A DNA stretch of 64,000 nucleotides from Hominisplanchenecus faecis (GTDB lineage Bacteria; Bacillota; Clostridia; Lachnospirales; Lachnospiraceae): assembly GCF_020687205.1 (NCBI RefSeq), contig NZ_JAJEQE010000001.1, positions 124,001 to 188,000 on the forward strand, read 5' to 3'. The notes below the pieces were generated by a model that searched no databases, was not told the DNA's origin, and saw nothing but the letters and a program-made list of their open reading frames with translations. This document shows positions 1 to 9,821 of this stretch, in pieces; within the stretch, counting starts at the first letter, position 1, and each line of letters starts with the position of its first letter. The translations under genes were made by a program, and so were the position numbers.

Positions 1-1495
1 TAGGATTCCTATACTTCATCACATTTCGTAATTCCTGTATTTCTACACATTGGACAGATTTATGAATCTTTTCTCTTCCTTTTGCTGTATAGCTGGTAAT
101 ATCTTGTGAGAAATTTATAGGATGTTTGTGATGAACTCCTGTAAGTGGCAGTAGTGGCATTTTGCCTACTGTTATAATTTTGGTTTCTTTCTTGATTCCT
201 ACAGTTTTCTGTTGAAATTCATAGGGCGTTTCCGCAAACGGAATTGTACTTCCAATACATGATAATCTGGTTCTAAAGGTTGGTAAGAGAGCGTAATTAA
301 CATCCGTTAGATTGTTATATATGTTGGTAGCAATACAGTAATAATTCTGTATCCCTATCACTGCCATGTTATAGGCATTGATTCTACCAACAGTTGTGTG
401 TTTCCTTATATTAATCACTTTTGCCTTTAATTCAGCAGTAACCTTTTTGATGGCTTTATCGCTCATATCAGTTTTAGCAATGTATCCATATCTGGTCTTG
501 CCTTTTGGCAGGACTTTAATTTTGAATCCCAGAAAATCAGAAGAGTTCTTTCGGAGATTAACAACTTTGGACTTCTCCGGACTAATGTCGAGTTTTAATC
601 TTGACTTTAAAAAGTCTATTGTCGCATGATAATATCTTTGTGCATCAGTATAACTTCTGCACATAATTTTAAAATCATCAGCGTAACGCACCACATACCC
701 ATCTTTTAGATTTGTATATTTTCGTGCATAACTCAACCAGCCCTTACTTCCTTTCATGTTGCCTTCCTTCACTCCATTTGGTGTAAAAGTCTCCCACTGG
801 CTACTTACCCACCAATCAAGTTCATTCAGCACAATGAGCGAAAGTAGCGGACTAATCAGCCCACCTTGCGGTGTACCCTTGTCCGGTATTCCTTCTCCTT
901 CAATTTCTGATTTTAATATTTTGCTAATGATACATAGCAATCGTTTATCTCGTATACCTAATGTCCATATCTGTTTTAGCAGCTTTCCGTGGTTTACATT
1001 ATCAAAGAAGCCCTTGATGTCCACATCCACACAATAATAATGTTTATACATATTTACCATGCTGACAACTCTGCTGACCGCATGGTGGGCATCTCTATTC
1101 TGCCGGAATCCATAGGAGTGATTATGAAACTTAGGTTCACAAATCGGCTCTAACACCTGTAAGATACACTGTTGTATCAATCTATCCCAGATACATGGAA
1201 TCCCTAACGGACGCTTTTTATCGCTTCCGGGCTTAGGAATAAAGACCCTCCTGACTGATTGCGGATGATAATCTGCTAATTGTTTCCTGACAGTTTCAAT
1301 TACTTCCCTGCCCGATAGACCTTTGATATCCTCGATTGTTTTACCATCTGTACCAGCGGTTTTACTTCCGCTATTGGTTTTTAGGTTTCGGTATGCCAGG
1401 CAAATATTCTGCTCTGAACCGATAATTTCTAATAACTTATAAAAGTTGTTACCATTTTTGCTCTGCTGATACAACTCATCGAATGCTTTCTGCAT
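1..1495 (-). CDS. ltrA: Group II intron reverse transcriptase/maturase (partial at window edge)
   Basis: This is the intron-encoded protein, which acts as maturase in splicing and as reverse transcriptase in retrohoming. The frame is open with no stop from about 1550 to base 1, giving about 498 residues from the ATG at 1495 before the edge. It shows RT blocks such as RPLGIP, GFRQNR, VDIKGFFDNV and GTPQGG, and the catalytic RYADD motif at about residues 270-274, so the enzyme looks intact. The start is uncertain. A strong AGGAGG lies further upstream and would suit an in-frame ATA at 1537; as I remember close relatives, they begin near that point with MQT, where this copy reads LQT. The C-terminal end, including any endonuclease domain, is not visible. 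Confidence 0.9.
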   Translation of the reverse strand, partial: MQKAFDELYQQSKNGNNFYKLLEIIGSEQNICLAYRNLKTNSGSKTAGTDGKTIEDIKGLSGREVIETVRKQLADYHPQSVRRVFIPKPGSDKKRPLGIPCIWDRLIQQCILQVLEPICEPKFHNHSYGFRQNRDAHHAVSRVVSMVNMYKHYYCVDVDIKGFFDNVNHGKLLKQIWTLGIRDKRLLCIISKILKSEIEGEGIPDKGTPQGGLISPLLSLIVLNELDWWVSSQWETFTPNGVKEGNMKGSKGWLSYARKYTNLKDGYVVRYADDFKIMCRSYTDAQRYYHATIDFLKSRLKLDISPEKSKVVNLRKNSSDFLGFKIKVLPKGKTRYGYIAKTDMSDKAIKKVTAELKAKVINIRKHTTVGRINAYNMAVIGIQNYYCIATNIYNNLTDVNYALLPTFRTRLSCIGSTIPFAETPYEFQQKTVGIKKETKIITVGKMPLLPLTGVHHKHPINFSQDITSYTAKGREKIHKSVQCVEIQELRNVMKYRNP

Positions 1496-2295
1496 ATCGT
1501 AATATTCGTTGTACCGGAGCTTAGCTTTCTTTTGTATGGTCTGTAACCTCCTATCTGGGAGTTATTACATCTCTTAGTCTTACTCGAACCCATACCATTT
1601 GTAACTTATTTACTCTAATGTATGACTAGTGGCTATCCCTCCACCGCTAGTTATCACGGTTTCATCGGTACTATGCCACCGCTTTCACTGACATTATCTC
1701 CCTTATATCATCGCTAATCTCACGATGACTTTCCCGTTCGATACGTTTCATAGACAGTAAAATCTCCACGCTGTCAGCTTACGACGTTCCGAATGCGTTA
1801 TCTGTTCATATATACCCGTAGGTTCCCATCTCTGAGCCTGCTACCACATCAATGCCTGTAACATTGCACGGATTTTCATAAAGGCAGAAGTCTTACTCAC
1901 CCGCAGTAGCAACACTAGTTGTGTTACTAAGCATTTCTACTTAGTCCCGATATAGACCCGTACATTCGAGGGTTCGTCAGTGGATTATGTAACATCCACC
2001 ATTCTAACCATAGGTATTTTTTAGACTCCCGGCATATAGGATACACCATCCACCTCTGGACAGCTTTCGTCAACTACTATTGTTACGGTATCTCTCTGCC
2101 GACTTCACCGGGCTTCTGACATTTCAATGTTTACTCATTTCCCTGCCAGCCGGAGTATTAGAGTAGCCTTTCAGGGCGTTACCCCTTCATTCGACTATTC
2201 ACGCATTCAGTTCTCCAACTCGAACTAATTTCATTACAATAAACAATGATTCAGTTGAGATGTGCCAGTCCTTTTCAGACTGGAACGTCTCGCAC
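1..2295 (-). mobile_element. Group II intron inserted in virD4 (3' end outside window)
   Basis: The minus strand at 2295 starts with GTGCG, the group II 5' consensus, directly after the codons for DPKG of the coupling protein. About 750 bases of structured RNA sequence (2295 to about 1540) precede a reverse transcriptase gene, the normal layout of domains I-III followed by an ORF in domain IV. The exon bases GACCCG at -13 to -8 can pair perfectly with CGGGTC in the intron (plus-strand 1955-1960), the expected IBS2/EBS2 relation; I could not place EBS1 with confidence. Domains V/VI and the 3' exon lie beyond base 1. Confidence 0.9.
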
Positions 2296-2890
2296 TCCCT
2301 TTCGGGTCCGTGACCACATAACTGATGTATTTTCCCATCTGCATCAAGTTGGGCTTTACATAAAAACGTGTCTTTCCTGAGCCAGATCCGCCAATCACGA
2401 TCACGTTCTTGTTCCTCGCAAATTTCGGATTCTTTGGTCTGCCATTCATGGTCAGCCGTTCCGTCATAGTCAGCAGGATATTGTTCTCAAATACCGGGTC
2501 GATAAAGGGTGCAATGTCTTTTGCCGTCCCCCATCTTGCCGAACCATACTCCACTCCCTGCCGGAACTTTTTGGCATTTTTCCCTTTCATATAGACCAAG
2601 AGCTTCACCGCCACGGCTCCTGTAATCCCAACCAGCAATTCATTTTTATGCATACTTGGAAGAATCCTGCTGAATGCCATCTGGAAATTTAAGACCAGTA
2701 CCATCAGTCTTTCTATCATAGAATCACCCACACAGTATTGATATAACCATGCCAGCTTATTTCCCACATAAAAGATTACGATATACGGAAGATTCATCAG
2801 AACAATCCGAAGCAGCTTATGTACATCCACCGGCGGTAACCTCTCCAGGTATCCTTTTCCTACACCAAGCAATTTCTGTAATCTGCTCAT
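2296..2890 (-). pseudogene. virD4: VirD4/TraG type IV coupling protein, 5' exon, interrupted by group II intron
   Basis: Coupling proteins are membrane ATPases that deliver the relaxosome to the conjugation channel. The N-terminal 198 codons are present, with hydrophobic segments at about residues 27-50 and 60-100 and a Walker A motif GGSGSGKTRF at about 167-176. The reading stops being VirD4-like immediately after DPKG (195-198); reading on into the intron gives about 20 non-homologous residues and a stop at 2234. The remaining two thirds of the protein should resume on the far side of the intron, outside the window. Function therefore depends on splicing. The ATG overlaps the stop of pcfB (ATGA). 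Confidence 0.88.
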
Positions 2891-3414
2891 AATGACGGCT
2901 CCTTCTCCTTTCCTTTTGTTTTCTCCAGTTCTCTGTGCTTTGCAAGCGATTTGGTGATTGCCTGCTGTAACTTCTTCCTCACGGATGGTTTTTTGTCCTT
3001 ATTGAGAGACTTGCCCGTGTATTCCTTAAAAGCGGCAGTCATCACATCGGCATCCCTTGCCTTAAAGAACACATAGTATCTTGGCGGGTCAGCAGTCACA
3101 TCTTTTTTCAGACTGAAATCAATGCTGTACTTCTTTGCTACCTGTTCAAAAGACTTGATGTTTCCATCTGTGATCTCAATGTTGGACAGCTGTACATTCT
3201 GCTTCATCAGCTTATCAAGGCTCTGTTTTCCCTTGTAGGTCTTATCCTCCTTTTCCTTCTGGGACTGTTTCTGGTTCGTTTTCTGTCCCTGCTGCTTTTT
3301 CTCCTGCTCCATCTTTGCAAGAGCCTTTACCATGGCAGATTTCAGCAGGTTGGCAGTGACCTTGCCACAGCGGATACAAAGTGAGACTGTTTTCTCATTC
3401 ACTTCATCCTGCAA
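2887..3414 (-). CDS. pcfB: PcfB-like conjugation accessory protein (DUF3801)
   Basis: The 175-residue protein matches the PcfB/DUF3801 family that sits directly upstream of the coupling protein in Firmicutes conjugative elements and is thought to work with VirD4 and the relaxosome. The typical stretch from KQSLDKLMKQN through SNIEITDGNIKSFEQVAKKY is present at about residues 73-110, followed by a lysine-rich tail. An early low-complexity region of K, Q and E (about residues 35-70) looks coiled or disordered. The start is a TTG; family members begin MQ-EVNEKTV, which fits this start. Its stop overlaps the virD4 start by four bases, indicating translational coupling. Confidence 0.85.
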   Translation of the reverse strand: MQDEVNEKTVSLCIRCGKVTANLLKSAMVKALAKMEQEKKQQGQKTNQKQSQKEKEDKTYKGKQSLDKLMKQNVQLSNIEITDGNIKSFEQVAKKYSIDFSLKKDVTADPPRYYVFFKARDADVMTAAFKEYTGKSLNKDKKPSVRKKLQQAITKSLAKHRELEKTKGKEKEPSL

Positions 3415-3453
3415 TCACACCACGCCCTTTCTTCTCTCACTGCTGTCTTATCC

Positions 3454-3606
3454 TTATTTATCACATTGCTGCTCCTTTCCTCTCTTTTCTGCCAGTTTCA
3501 TATATTCTTTTTCTGATTCCGCCCCCACTTTGATACAGCACCAAAGGACAAATCCATATACCAGAAATACTGCAGCTGCAGCAACGATCAATACTGTTTT
3601 TGTCAT
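3454..3606 (-). CDS. Small single-pass membrane protein of the element
   Basis: This 50-residue protein starts at the ATG preceded by GGGAG. A longer reading from 3651 lacks a ribosome binding site, so I prefer the short form. Residues 4-24 form one hydrophobic helix (TVLIVAAAAVFLVYGFVLWC), followed by a charged tail with KEYMKLAEKR. It lies between the giant surface protein gene and pcfB on the same strand. I do not recognise a family; its position suggests a role in the conjugation module, but that is inference. Confidence 0.6.
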   Translation of the reverse strand: MTKTVLIVAAAAVFLVYGFVLWCCIKVGAESEKEYMKLAEKRGKEQQCDK

Positions 3607-3643
3607 CTTCTTTTCTCCCTTCACTTCTCTTGAAATTTTATAA

Positions 3644-3680
3644 GAGGGCATCTATGAATCCTGTGTCCATAAATGCCCTC
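3644..3680 (-). terminator. Inverted repeat after the surface protein gene
   Basis: The arms GAGGGCAT (3644-3651) and ATGCCCTC (3673-3680) are perfect complements, with a second inner ATG/CAT pairing. It lies just past the stop of the giant surface protein and before the small membrane gene. The T-tract on the minus side is weak, so it could be an attenuator or RNA-stability hairpin and not a full terminator. Confidence 0.45.
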
Positions 3681-3708
3681 ATCCATTACTAAGAAATCTT
3701 ATGCTTTC

Positions 3709-6700
3709 TTATTTCTTCTTTTTGCGAAGAATCACTGTTCCACCAAGACCAGCCATTCCAGCCCCTGCAAGCAGAATCCAGAACAGAATCGGAGTATTAT
3801 CTCCTGTCTTTGGTGAAGTCGATTTCTTTGTTTCTTCTGTGGTTTTCGTCTCCGGTGTTGATGTGGTTTCTGGTGTTTCCGTCGGTGTCTCTGTTGGAGT
3901 TTCCTCCGGTTTCGCCTCATCCTTCATCACAACCTTCTGGATTTCTCCAGTATCTTTGACCGTAAACTTCACATCTTCTGCAACCAGATAACCGTCTGGT
4001 GCAGTTTCTTCACGGAGGGTATATTTCCCGATTGGAAGCATCTCAATGTAGTGTGGTTTTTTCTCAGATGTCCAGCTTTCTACGGTCTTTCCATCTTTAT
4101 CAAGGATCGTCAGTTTCGCTCCTGGCAGCTCCTTACCGGAAATATCGGTCTTGGAAATCTGCACTTTTGTCACATCATCCTTCATTTCCACTTTCTGTAC
4201 TTCACCGGTATCTTCCACCGTAAAAGTGATGCTCTCTGCTGTCACATAACCGTCCGCAGGAAGTGTTTCTGTCATGGTGTACTTCTTGCCAGCGGTCAGT
4301 TCTTTGATGATATGTGGTTCTTTACCAGAAGTCCATTCATCCACAGTGTTTCCACTCTCATCTGTAACTTTCAGTTTTGCTCCCTCAATCTCCTTTCCGT
4401 CTGTCAGGGATGTTTTGGTAAACTCTACGGTTGTCGGCTCATCTTCAAAAGTAAACACATAAGACAGTGTTTCCTTATCTGCCCCACCATATTCAAAAGT
4501 AAATTCCTGTACCTGGTCTGTTGTCGCAAATCCCGGTGCCGGAGAAGTTTCTTTCACATAGTAGGTATAGCCAAGTGGCAGATCTGCCGTAAAGGTCAGT
4601 TTTCCTTCCTTATCCGTAGCCTGCTCCTCAATAACCGTATCCGCTTTCAAGATCACATCGCCCTTTGCATTGACAATATTTTCTTTATTGCACAGGGCAA
4701 ATACAGCCCCTTCCAGTACACGGTCGGAATCTTTTTCTTTCTTTAACACGTTTACTTCTGCTCTCTGGCGTTTGTTCTGCCAGTCAGCAGAATAAGTAAC
4801 AACTGCGGTATTCTGGTCACGGTAAGTCAGATCCACTTCACGAGCTTCTCCATCCAGGACATATCCATTTGCTGTCTCTTTCTCTTTGACACAGTATTTG
4901 CCAAGAGGAAGGTCTGTCAGTTTCGCCACTCCTGTTTCATCCGTCGTGATCGTTGCTACCAGTGCATCCTTTTTGTAGTAATCTTCACTCTCACCATCCG
5001 CCGCTTTTATATCTTCTAAGGCATAAACCTCAAAAGTAACGTCTTTCAGGGAACCGGAAAGATATTCAAACAGATGCTTCATCCATCCGCCAATGGAATC
5101 CAGTGCAGATATTTTCTCCAGGAACTCACCTTTTTTATTGATGATAAGTGTTCCGGTTGGCACTGCATCTTTCATCTCTACCTTCTGGATTTCAGCAGTA
5201 TCGTCCACAGTAAAGGAAACTTCTTCCGCCATCAGATAGCCATAAGGAGCCATTTCTTCACGAAGAGTATATGTCTCCCCGGCTGTGAGTCTTTCAATCA
5301 AGTGTTCCTCACCCTTTACAGACTTCCATGTATCTACCACATTTCCATCCTTATCAAGCACCGTAAGCGTTGCCCCGGAAAGTTCCACGCCTGTCGTAAT
5401 ATCGGACTTCGTAAAGGTTACTTTTGTCGGCTGGTTCTTAAATACAGCTTCCAGCTCTACCATTTTCACATCCTGTCCCTGATATTTGGCAGTCACTTCC
5501 AAAGTCTCAAAAGAAGAGACATACCCTGCCGGAGCTGCAAGTTCTTTGATATAGTAAGTACTAAATGGAAGGTCAACGTCAAATACTGCCTTTCCATCTT
5601 CCCCACTGACTGCTTTTCCAAGTAAGGTATCTGCCTTCACAATCACTTCTTCATGTGCCAAAATATCTTCTTTTGCATAGATACCAAACTCTGCACCCGC
5701 CACAACCGTTTTTGTCTCTGCATCCTGTTTGACTACGGACACTTCCACTTTCTGGCGGTCATTCTCAAAGGTTGCTGTCTGCTCAATAACTGGTGTTTTC
5801 TGGTCTTTGTATTCAAATGTTACTGTCTGTGCTTCTTCATTTAACACAAAGCCCTCTGGTGCTATCTTTTCAACAATCTTATAGGTTCCAAGTGGAAGGT
5901 CAGCGATCTGTGCCTTTCCATCCTTATCCGTGGTAACAGTTCCTACCAGTTCCCCAGAAGCATACTCCAGGATACGGTTTCCATTATCATCTTTCTGGAA
6001 ATCTGCTGTATAAATATCTTCGGCAGCATATACCTCAAAGACTGCTCCCTCCAGAGTTTCTTTCTGATAAGTAAAGTCATCTTTATAACCATTTAAGACC
6101 TCACCCTGTTTTACGATGTTCAGTTCTCCCTTAACCGGATGATTCTCGTATGCGATCTCAATGATCACATCGCCGGAAGTTCCGTCCATCTGATATGCTG
6201 TATTGGAATCTACATCTACCTCATAGTAATTCTCATTGAGCGTATATCCATAAGGTGCGTTCACTTCCTCAATACGGTAATGTCCAATCTTCAGATTCTG
6301 TGGAAGGATTAAGTATCCCTGCTCATCTGTAAAATAAGATTTGTGTTTTACCGTCGTCGGATACGTTGTTACCTGCTCCACATACTTTTCTGTATCCAGG
6401 TTAAAAATCTTAAACTCCGTATTTTTCTGAAGGACTGCTTTCTTTGTCTCATCGTCCTGTTTGATGATCTTCAGCTTCGCTTCAAACTCTTTGTCAAGCA
6501 GCACCCTCCATACCTGCGGTGTAGTCGGATGATTCTCTGTAATCTGTACGATGAAATCATTGACCGGAGTGTAATTATGTGGTGTGGTTGTTTCACGGAC
6601 GATGTAAGTTCCATACGGAATCGCAATACTGCGGGCATACCCTTTCTCATCTGTAAAGATCTCTGTTGCACCATTTTCTCCGATCACTACCGGCTTGGCA

Positions 6701-9690
6701 GAACCAAAGTCATAGCTGCCATCTTCTTTTACTGTCAGGGAAGATACCAGATAAGCGGTAAATCCTGCACCTTTCAGTAAATCGGCATCTGTCTTTCCGT
6801 TGTTCGCTGCCTTGATGATTTCAAATGGCTGCTTCATTACCTGTTCCAGAGACAGACAGTCACGTTTTACTTCCGCTACAAAATCACCCTCATAGTTGCA
6901 GACCAGATCATGTTCTTCTTCATCTGCCAGGTAACCCGTTGGAGGAGTAATCTCTTTTACATAGTAATTGCCAAGATATAATCCATCTACAGAAGCCTGT
7001 CCATTCTTATCTGTTGTAAGAGTGGCAACCTGCTCACCCGCTTCGTAGATCACACCAGTTGCTCCATCCGGATGGACAATATCCTCGCGGGCATATAGTC
7101 CATAGACTGCCTTTTCTAAAGTAGCATCTCCCTGTGGAACAGCCTTCTTTGTTTCTTTGTCCTGCTTCTGTAAGGAAATCTTTGCTGTCACACGCTCGTT
7201 TTTGAAGGTATGCTTAAATGTCAGTTTCGCTTCCTTATCGTTTGTATAAGAAAAAGTAAACGTATAGACATCATCCGCATTTCTCAGATAGCCTTCCGGA
7301 GCCTGTACTTCCTTTACATCATAGGAAAATCCCAGCGGCAGATCTGCGGTAAACTTCGCCGTTCCATCATTTCCAGTTGTCACTTTCTCAATCAGAGTGC
7401 CTTTCTTTACAACAACCGTTCCATCTGCATTTTTAATGTCACTGGCTGCATAAAGTCCAAAAATTCCTCCATCCAGAGGATTTTCTGTATCCTTATCCTG
7501 CTTTGTCACAACTACTTCTGCTTTCTGTCTGTCATTCGTAAAAGTTGTCTCAGAAAAAACAACATCTACATTCTGTCCTGCATAAGAAAGAGTGACTGAC
7601 TTTTCTTCCCCGGCATTATAAAATCCGGTCGGAGCCTGTTTTTCTTTGATGATATATGTACCAAGATGCAGGTTTTTCAGAATGACTGCCCCATTCGAGT
7701 CTGTTGTCAGATTCTCTTTGACCAGATCACCCTTGCTGTAAACCTTGGCACCATAAGCAGTTTTAATATCTGCTCCGGCATACACATCATAAATCGCACC
7801 TTTCTGTCTGCGTTTCTCATACTTAAATGTTGTTCCATTCTCGGTGACATCTGCACCTGTCAGAACCTGACCTTCTTTATAAACAGTCAGCTGTCCCATC
7901 TGTTCTTCATCCGGAACAGTCACAGTCGTTGTTTTGCTGACTTCCAGTTTTACATTGTAGGCAGTTGCATTGATACGGTATCCTGTCGGAGCTGTAATCT
8001 CTTTCAGATATACAGTGTCCTGTGTCTTAATGATCTGTACGGACGATTCCCCGTTCGCATCGGTTGCCGGTAACTTTGTGATCAGCTTTGTACAGTTTGC
8101 ATCACTGTATAAACCAAACACTGCACCAGACAGCTTTGCGTCTGCTTTTGCATCTTTTTTAATCACCTTCACACTTGCGTGCTGCACCCAGGTTACTTTG
8201 AAGTCCACATATTTCTCATCATCAACACCTTCACCAAATACCAGGGCCAGGTCCTGTGAACCAGATCCGGTACTGATCTTATATGCAGAATAATCTTTTG
8301 TTACACTGCCTTTCATCGTTGCCGACCAGCTTCCTGCGACATCCTGTACCTGTGTAAGAGGTGCAGATAAGTAAAACTTGGTTCCACCACTGATTTCCAC
8401 TGCTTCACCAGCTTTGCTTGTCTTTCCGGTTGTCACGTTGTGAAGTTTCACACCACTTGGAAGTTTCATTGTGATACTCTGCAGTTCATCTGCTTTAAAA
8501 ATGATTTCCTTTGTTCTCTGGCTGTTGCCATCTACATAAGCTGTCACATCCGCATCTGAAAAAGACATTGCCACATCCGGAATATCTGGCTGAGAAATAC
8601 AATAATTATAAAGTTTTTTCGCAAGATTCTGTGCAGTAGCGTTTGCACCAGAAAAAGCATCTGAACTGCCATTCGCATATGACGCAGCAAGATGTACCAG
8701 AATAAATCTGGCTCCTGCACTCAGGTTTCCATAGCCATTTTCTTCTGTAAAAAATCCATCATCGCCAGAAGCCTTTGTGCCATAGTAACATACTTTAGCC
8801 AGTGCTTTACCATCTCCAACCTTATTGATTGTATATGTTCCTGTGCCAGGTCCCGGTTTGGACGGCTGTACACAATAAGCTGTGGCGGACACATTACCGA
8901 ATTTTACGGTATACTGATACGTCAGATAAGTTCCATAACCATAATCCGCATATCGGTATTCGGCACCTCTTGTCACTGAAACCTGTTGTGAACTTCTTGC
9001 ATTTCCTGCTGCCGCCATAAATGTCACTGTTTCACCCGGCTCCATCTCATACAAGTCAATTCCTTCATTTTCTGCCTGATCCATTACTTCTGAAACAGTC
9101 AGACCAGATTCTTCATCTGTTGTTACTTCCTGTCCATCTGTAAGATCAGTTACAATCTCTTTTGACCCGTCCGAATCAACATCTTCCTCCGCATTACCGG
9201 AATCTTCTGTTTCACCGGCATTTCCTTCACCAACTGTATTTTCAGAAGAACTCTTTGTCTGTGCTTCTGTTTCCGGCTCTTTTACCGTAATGTTTCTGCT
9301 TACTCTGTAAGCTGGGTGACCGCTGACTGGTTCTACTGCATAGACAGCTTTGTAGGTATCCGGTGTATGTGCATCAAAATCTGTACCGGCTTCACTCTTT
9401 GCTTCATGGAATAAAACTTTCACCTTTTTTTCATTCACGCCCTCTATACCGGACAGATCGACTTCCACCTCAAATTCTTCTCCATAGGGAATCTCAATAT
9501 CCTTTGCTTCCACAATTTCGTCTTTGTCAAGAGTATCCTGCACATCCTGCAGTTCCGGATATTGCTGTTCAAATGAAGTTGTCTCCGGTTCTAATTCAGA
9601 AGCAGAAACCGTGACTGGTTGAACGATAACAGACGCCAAAGTTGCAACTGCCATAAATCCCGACAAGAATCTTTTAAATCGCATTTTCAT
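3709..9690 (-). CDS. Giant LPXTG-type surface protein with thioester-like head and about 13 CnaB (SpaA) domains
   Basis: The 1993-residue protein has a signal peptide (about 1-31), an acidic Ser/Glu/Asp-rich linker to about residue 215, and a thioester-like domain around 225-430 with the motif AYCVQPS. About 13 CnaB/SpaA modules follow, each showing an early Lys strand and a closing Glu motif such as KEITAPTGY, KEVQAPEGY or REEMAPYGY, which form intramolecular Lys-Asn isopeptide bonds in this family. A Pro/Thr/Glu-rich wall-spanning stretch leads to the sortase signal SPKTG near residue 1959, a hydrophobic helix and a KKKK tail. The Gln that completes a thioester in classical heads is not obvious; the matching region reads LVHLAASYA. 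It probably mediates adhesion or mating-pair contact. No sortase gene is in the window. The start overlaps the stop of a 25-codon leader (ATGA). Confidence 0.9.
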   Translation of the reverse strand: MKMRFKRFLSGFMAVATLASVIVQPVTVSASELEPETTSFEQQYPELQDVQDTLDKDEIVEAKDIEIPYGEEFEVEVDLSGIEGVNEKKVKVLFHEAKSEAGTDFDAHTPDTYKAVYAVEPVSGHPAYRVSRNITVKEPETEAQTKSSSENTVGEGNAGETEDSGNAEEDVDSDGSKEIVTDLTDGQEVTTDEESGLTVSEVMDQAENEGIDLYEMEPGETVTFMAAAGNARSSQQVSVTRGAEYRYADYGYGTYLTYQYTVKFGNVSATAYCVQPSKPGPGTGTYTINKVGDGKALAKVCYYGTKASGDDGFFTEENGYGNLSAGARFILVHLAASYANGSSDAFSGANATAQNLAKKLYNYCISQPDIPDVAMSFSDADVTAYVDGNSQRTKEIIFKADELQSITMKLPSGVKLHNVTTGKTSKAGEAVEISGGTKFYLSAPLTQVQDVAGSWSATMKGSVTKDYSAYKISTGSGSQDLALVFGEGVDDEKYVDFKVTWVQHASVKVIKKDAKADAKLSGAVFGLYSDANCTKLITKLPATDANGESSVQIIKTQDTVYLKEITAPTGYRINATAYNVKLEVSKTTTVTVPDEEQMGQLTVYKEGQVLTGADVTENGTTFKYEKRRQKGAIYDVYAGADIKTAYGAKVYSKGDLVKENLTTDSNGAVILKNLHLGTYIIKEKQAPTGFYNAGEEKSVTLSYAGQNVDVVFSETTFTNDRQKAEVVVTKQDKDTENPLDGGIFGLYAASDIKNADGTVVVKKGTLIEKVTTGNDGTAKFTADLPLGFSYDVKEVQAPEGYLRNADDVYTFTFSYTNDKEAKLTFKHTFKNERVTAKISLQKQDKETKKAVPQGDATLEKAVYGLYAREDIVHPDGATGVIYEAGEQVATLTTDKNGQASVDGLYLGNYYVKEITPPTGYLADEEEHDLVCNYEGDFVAEVKRDCLSLEQVMKQPFEIIKAANNGKTDADLLKGAGFTAYLVSSLTVKEDGSYDFGSAKPVVIGENGATEIFTDEKGYARSIAIPYGTYIVRETTTPHNYTPVNDFIVQITENHPTTPQVWRVLLDKEFEAKLKIIKQDDETKKAVLQKNTEFKIFNLDTEKYVEQVTTYPTTVKHKSYFTDEQGYLILPQNLKIGHYRIEEVNAPYGYTLNENYYEVDVDSNTAYQMDGTSGDVIIEIAYENHPVKGELNIVKQGEVLNGYKDDFTYQKETLEGAVFEVYAAEDIYTADFQKDDNGNRILEYASGELVGTVTTDKDGKAQIADLPLGTYKIVEKIAPEGFVLNEEAQTVTFEYKDQKTPVIEQTATFENDRQKVEVSVVKQDAETKTVVAGAEFGIYAKEDILAHEEVIVKADTLLGKAVSGEDGKAVFDVDLPFSTYYIKELAAPAGYVSSFETLEVTAKYQGQDVKMVELEAVFKNQPTKVTFTKSDITTGVELSGATLTVLDKDGNVVDTWKSVKGEEHLIERLTAGETYTLREEMAPYGYLMAEEVSFTVDDTAEIQKVEMKDAVPTGTLIINKKGEFLEKISALDSIGGWMKHLFEYLSGSLKDVTFEVYALEDIKAADGESEDYYKKDALVATITTDETGVAKLTDLPLGKYCVKEKETANGYVLDGEAREVDLTYRDQNTAVVTYSADWQNKRQRAEVNVLKKEKDSDRVLEGAVFALCNKENIVNAKGDVILKADTVIEEQATDKEGKLTFTADLPLGYTYYVKETSPAPGFATTDQVQEFTFEYGGADKETLSYVFTFEDEPTTVEFTKTSLTDGKEIEGAKLKVTDESGNTVDEWTSGKEPHIIKELTAGKKYTMTETLPADGYVTAESITFTVEDTGEVQKVEMKDDVTKVQISKTDISGKELPGAKLTILDKDGKTVESWTSEKKPHYIEMLPIGKYTLREETAPDGYLVAEDVKFTVKDTGEIQKVVMKDEAKPEETPTETPTETPETTSTPETKTTEETKKSTSPKTGDNTPILFWILLAGAGMAGLGGTVILRKKKK

Positions 9691-9764
9691 TTTGACTGAG
9701 TCCTCTCTTTCTTCGATAATTTACTCCACTTTCGTTCAGGCTTACACCTGCATGAATCAATCAT
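9687..9764 (-). CDS. 25-residue leader peptide coupled to the giant surface protein
   Basis: A strong GGGAGGTGG precedes an ATG at 9764. The frame encodes 25 residues, basic and with a CRC motif (begins MIDSCRCKPERKW), and ends in a TGA that overlaps the ATG of the surface protein as ATGA. The surface gene has only a distant GAGAGGA of its own, so its translation probably depends on ribosomes finishing this leader. No family is recognised; it could be a regulatory leader or a real small protein. Confidence 0.55.
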   Translation of the reverse strand: MIDSCRCKPERKWSKLSKKERTQSK

Positions 9765-9821
9765 AGAAACCACCTCCCTTGTGTCTTGGATTGACTTTTA
9801 AATAAAAACAGGATTGAGCTA

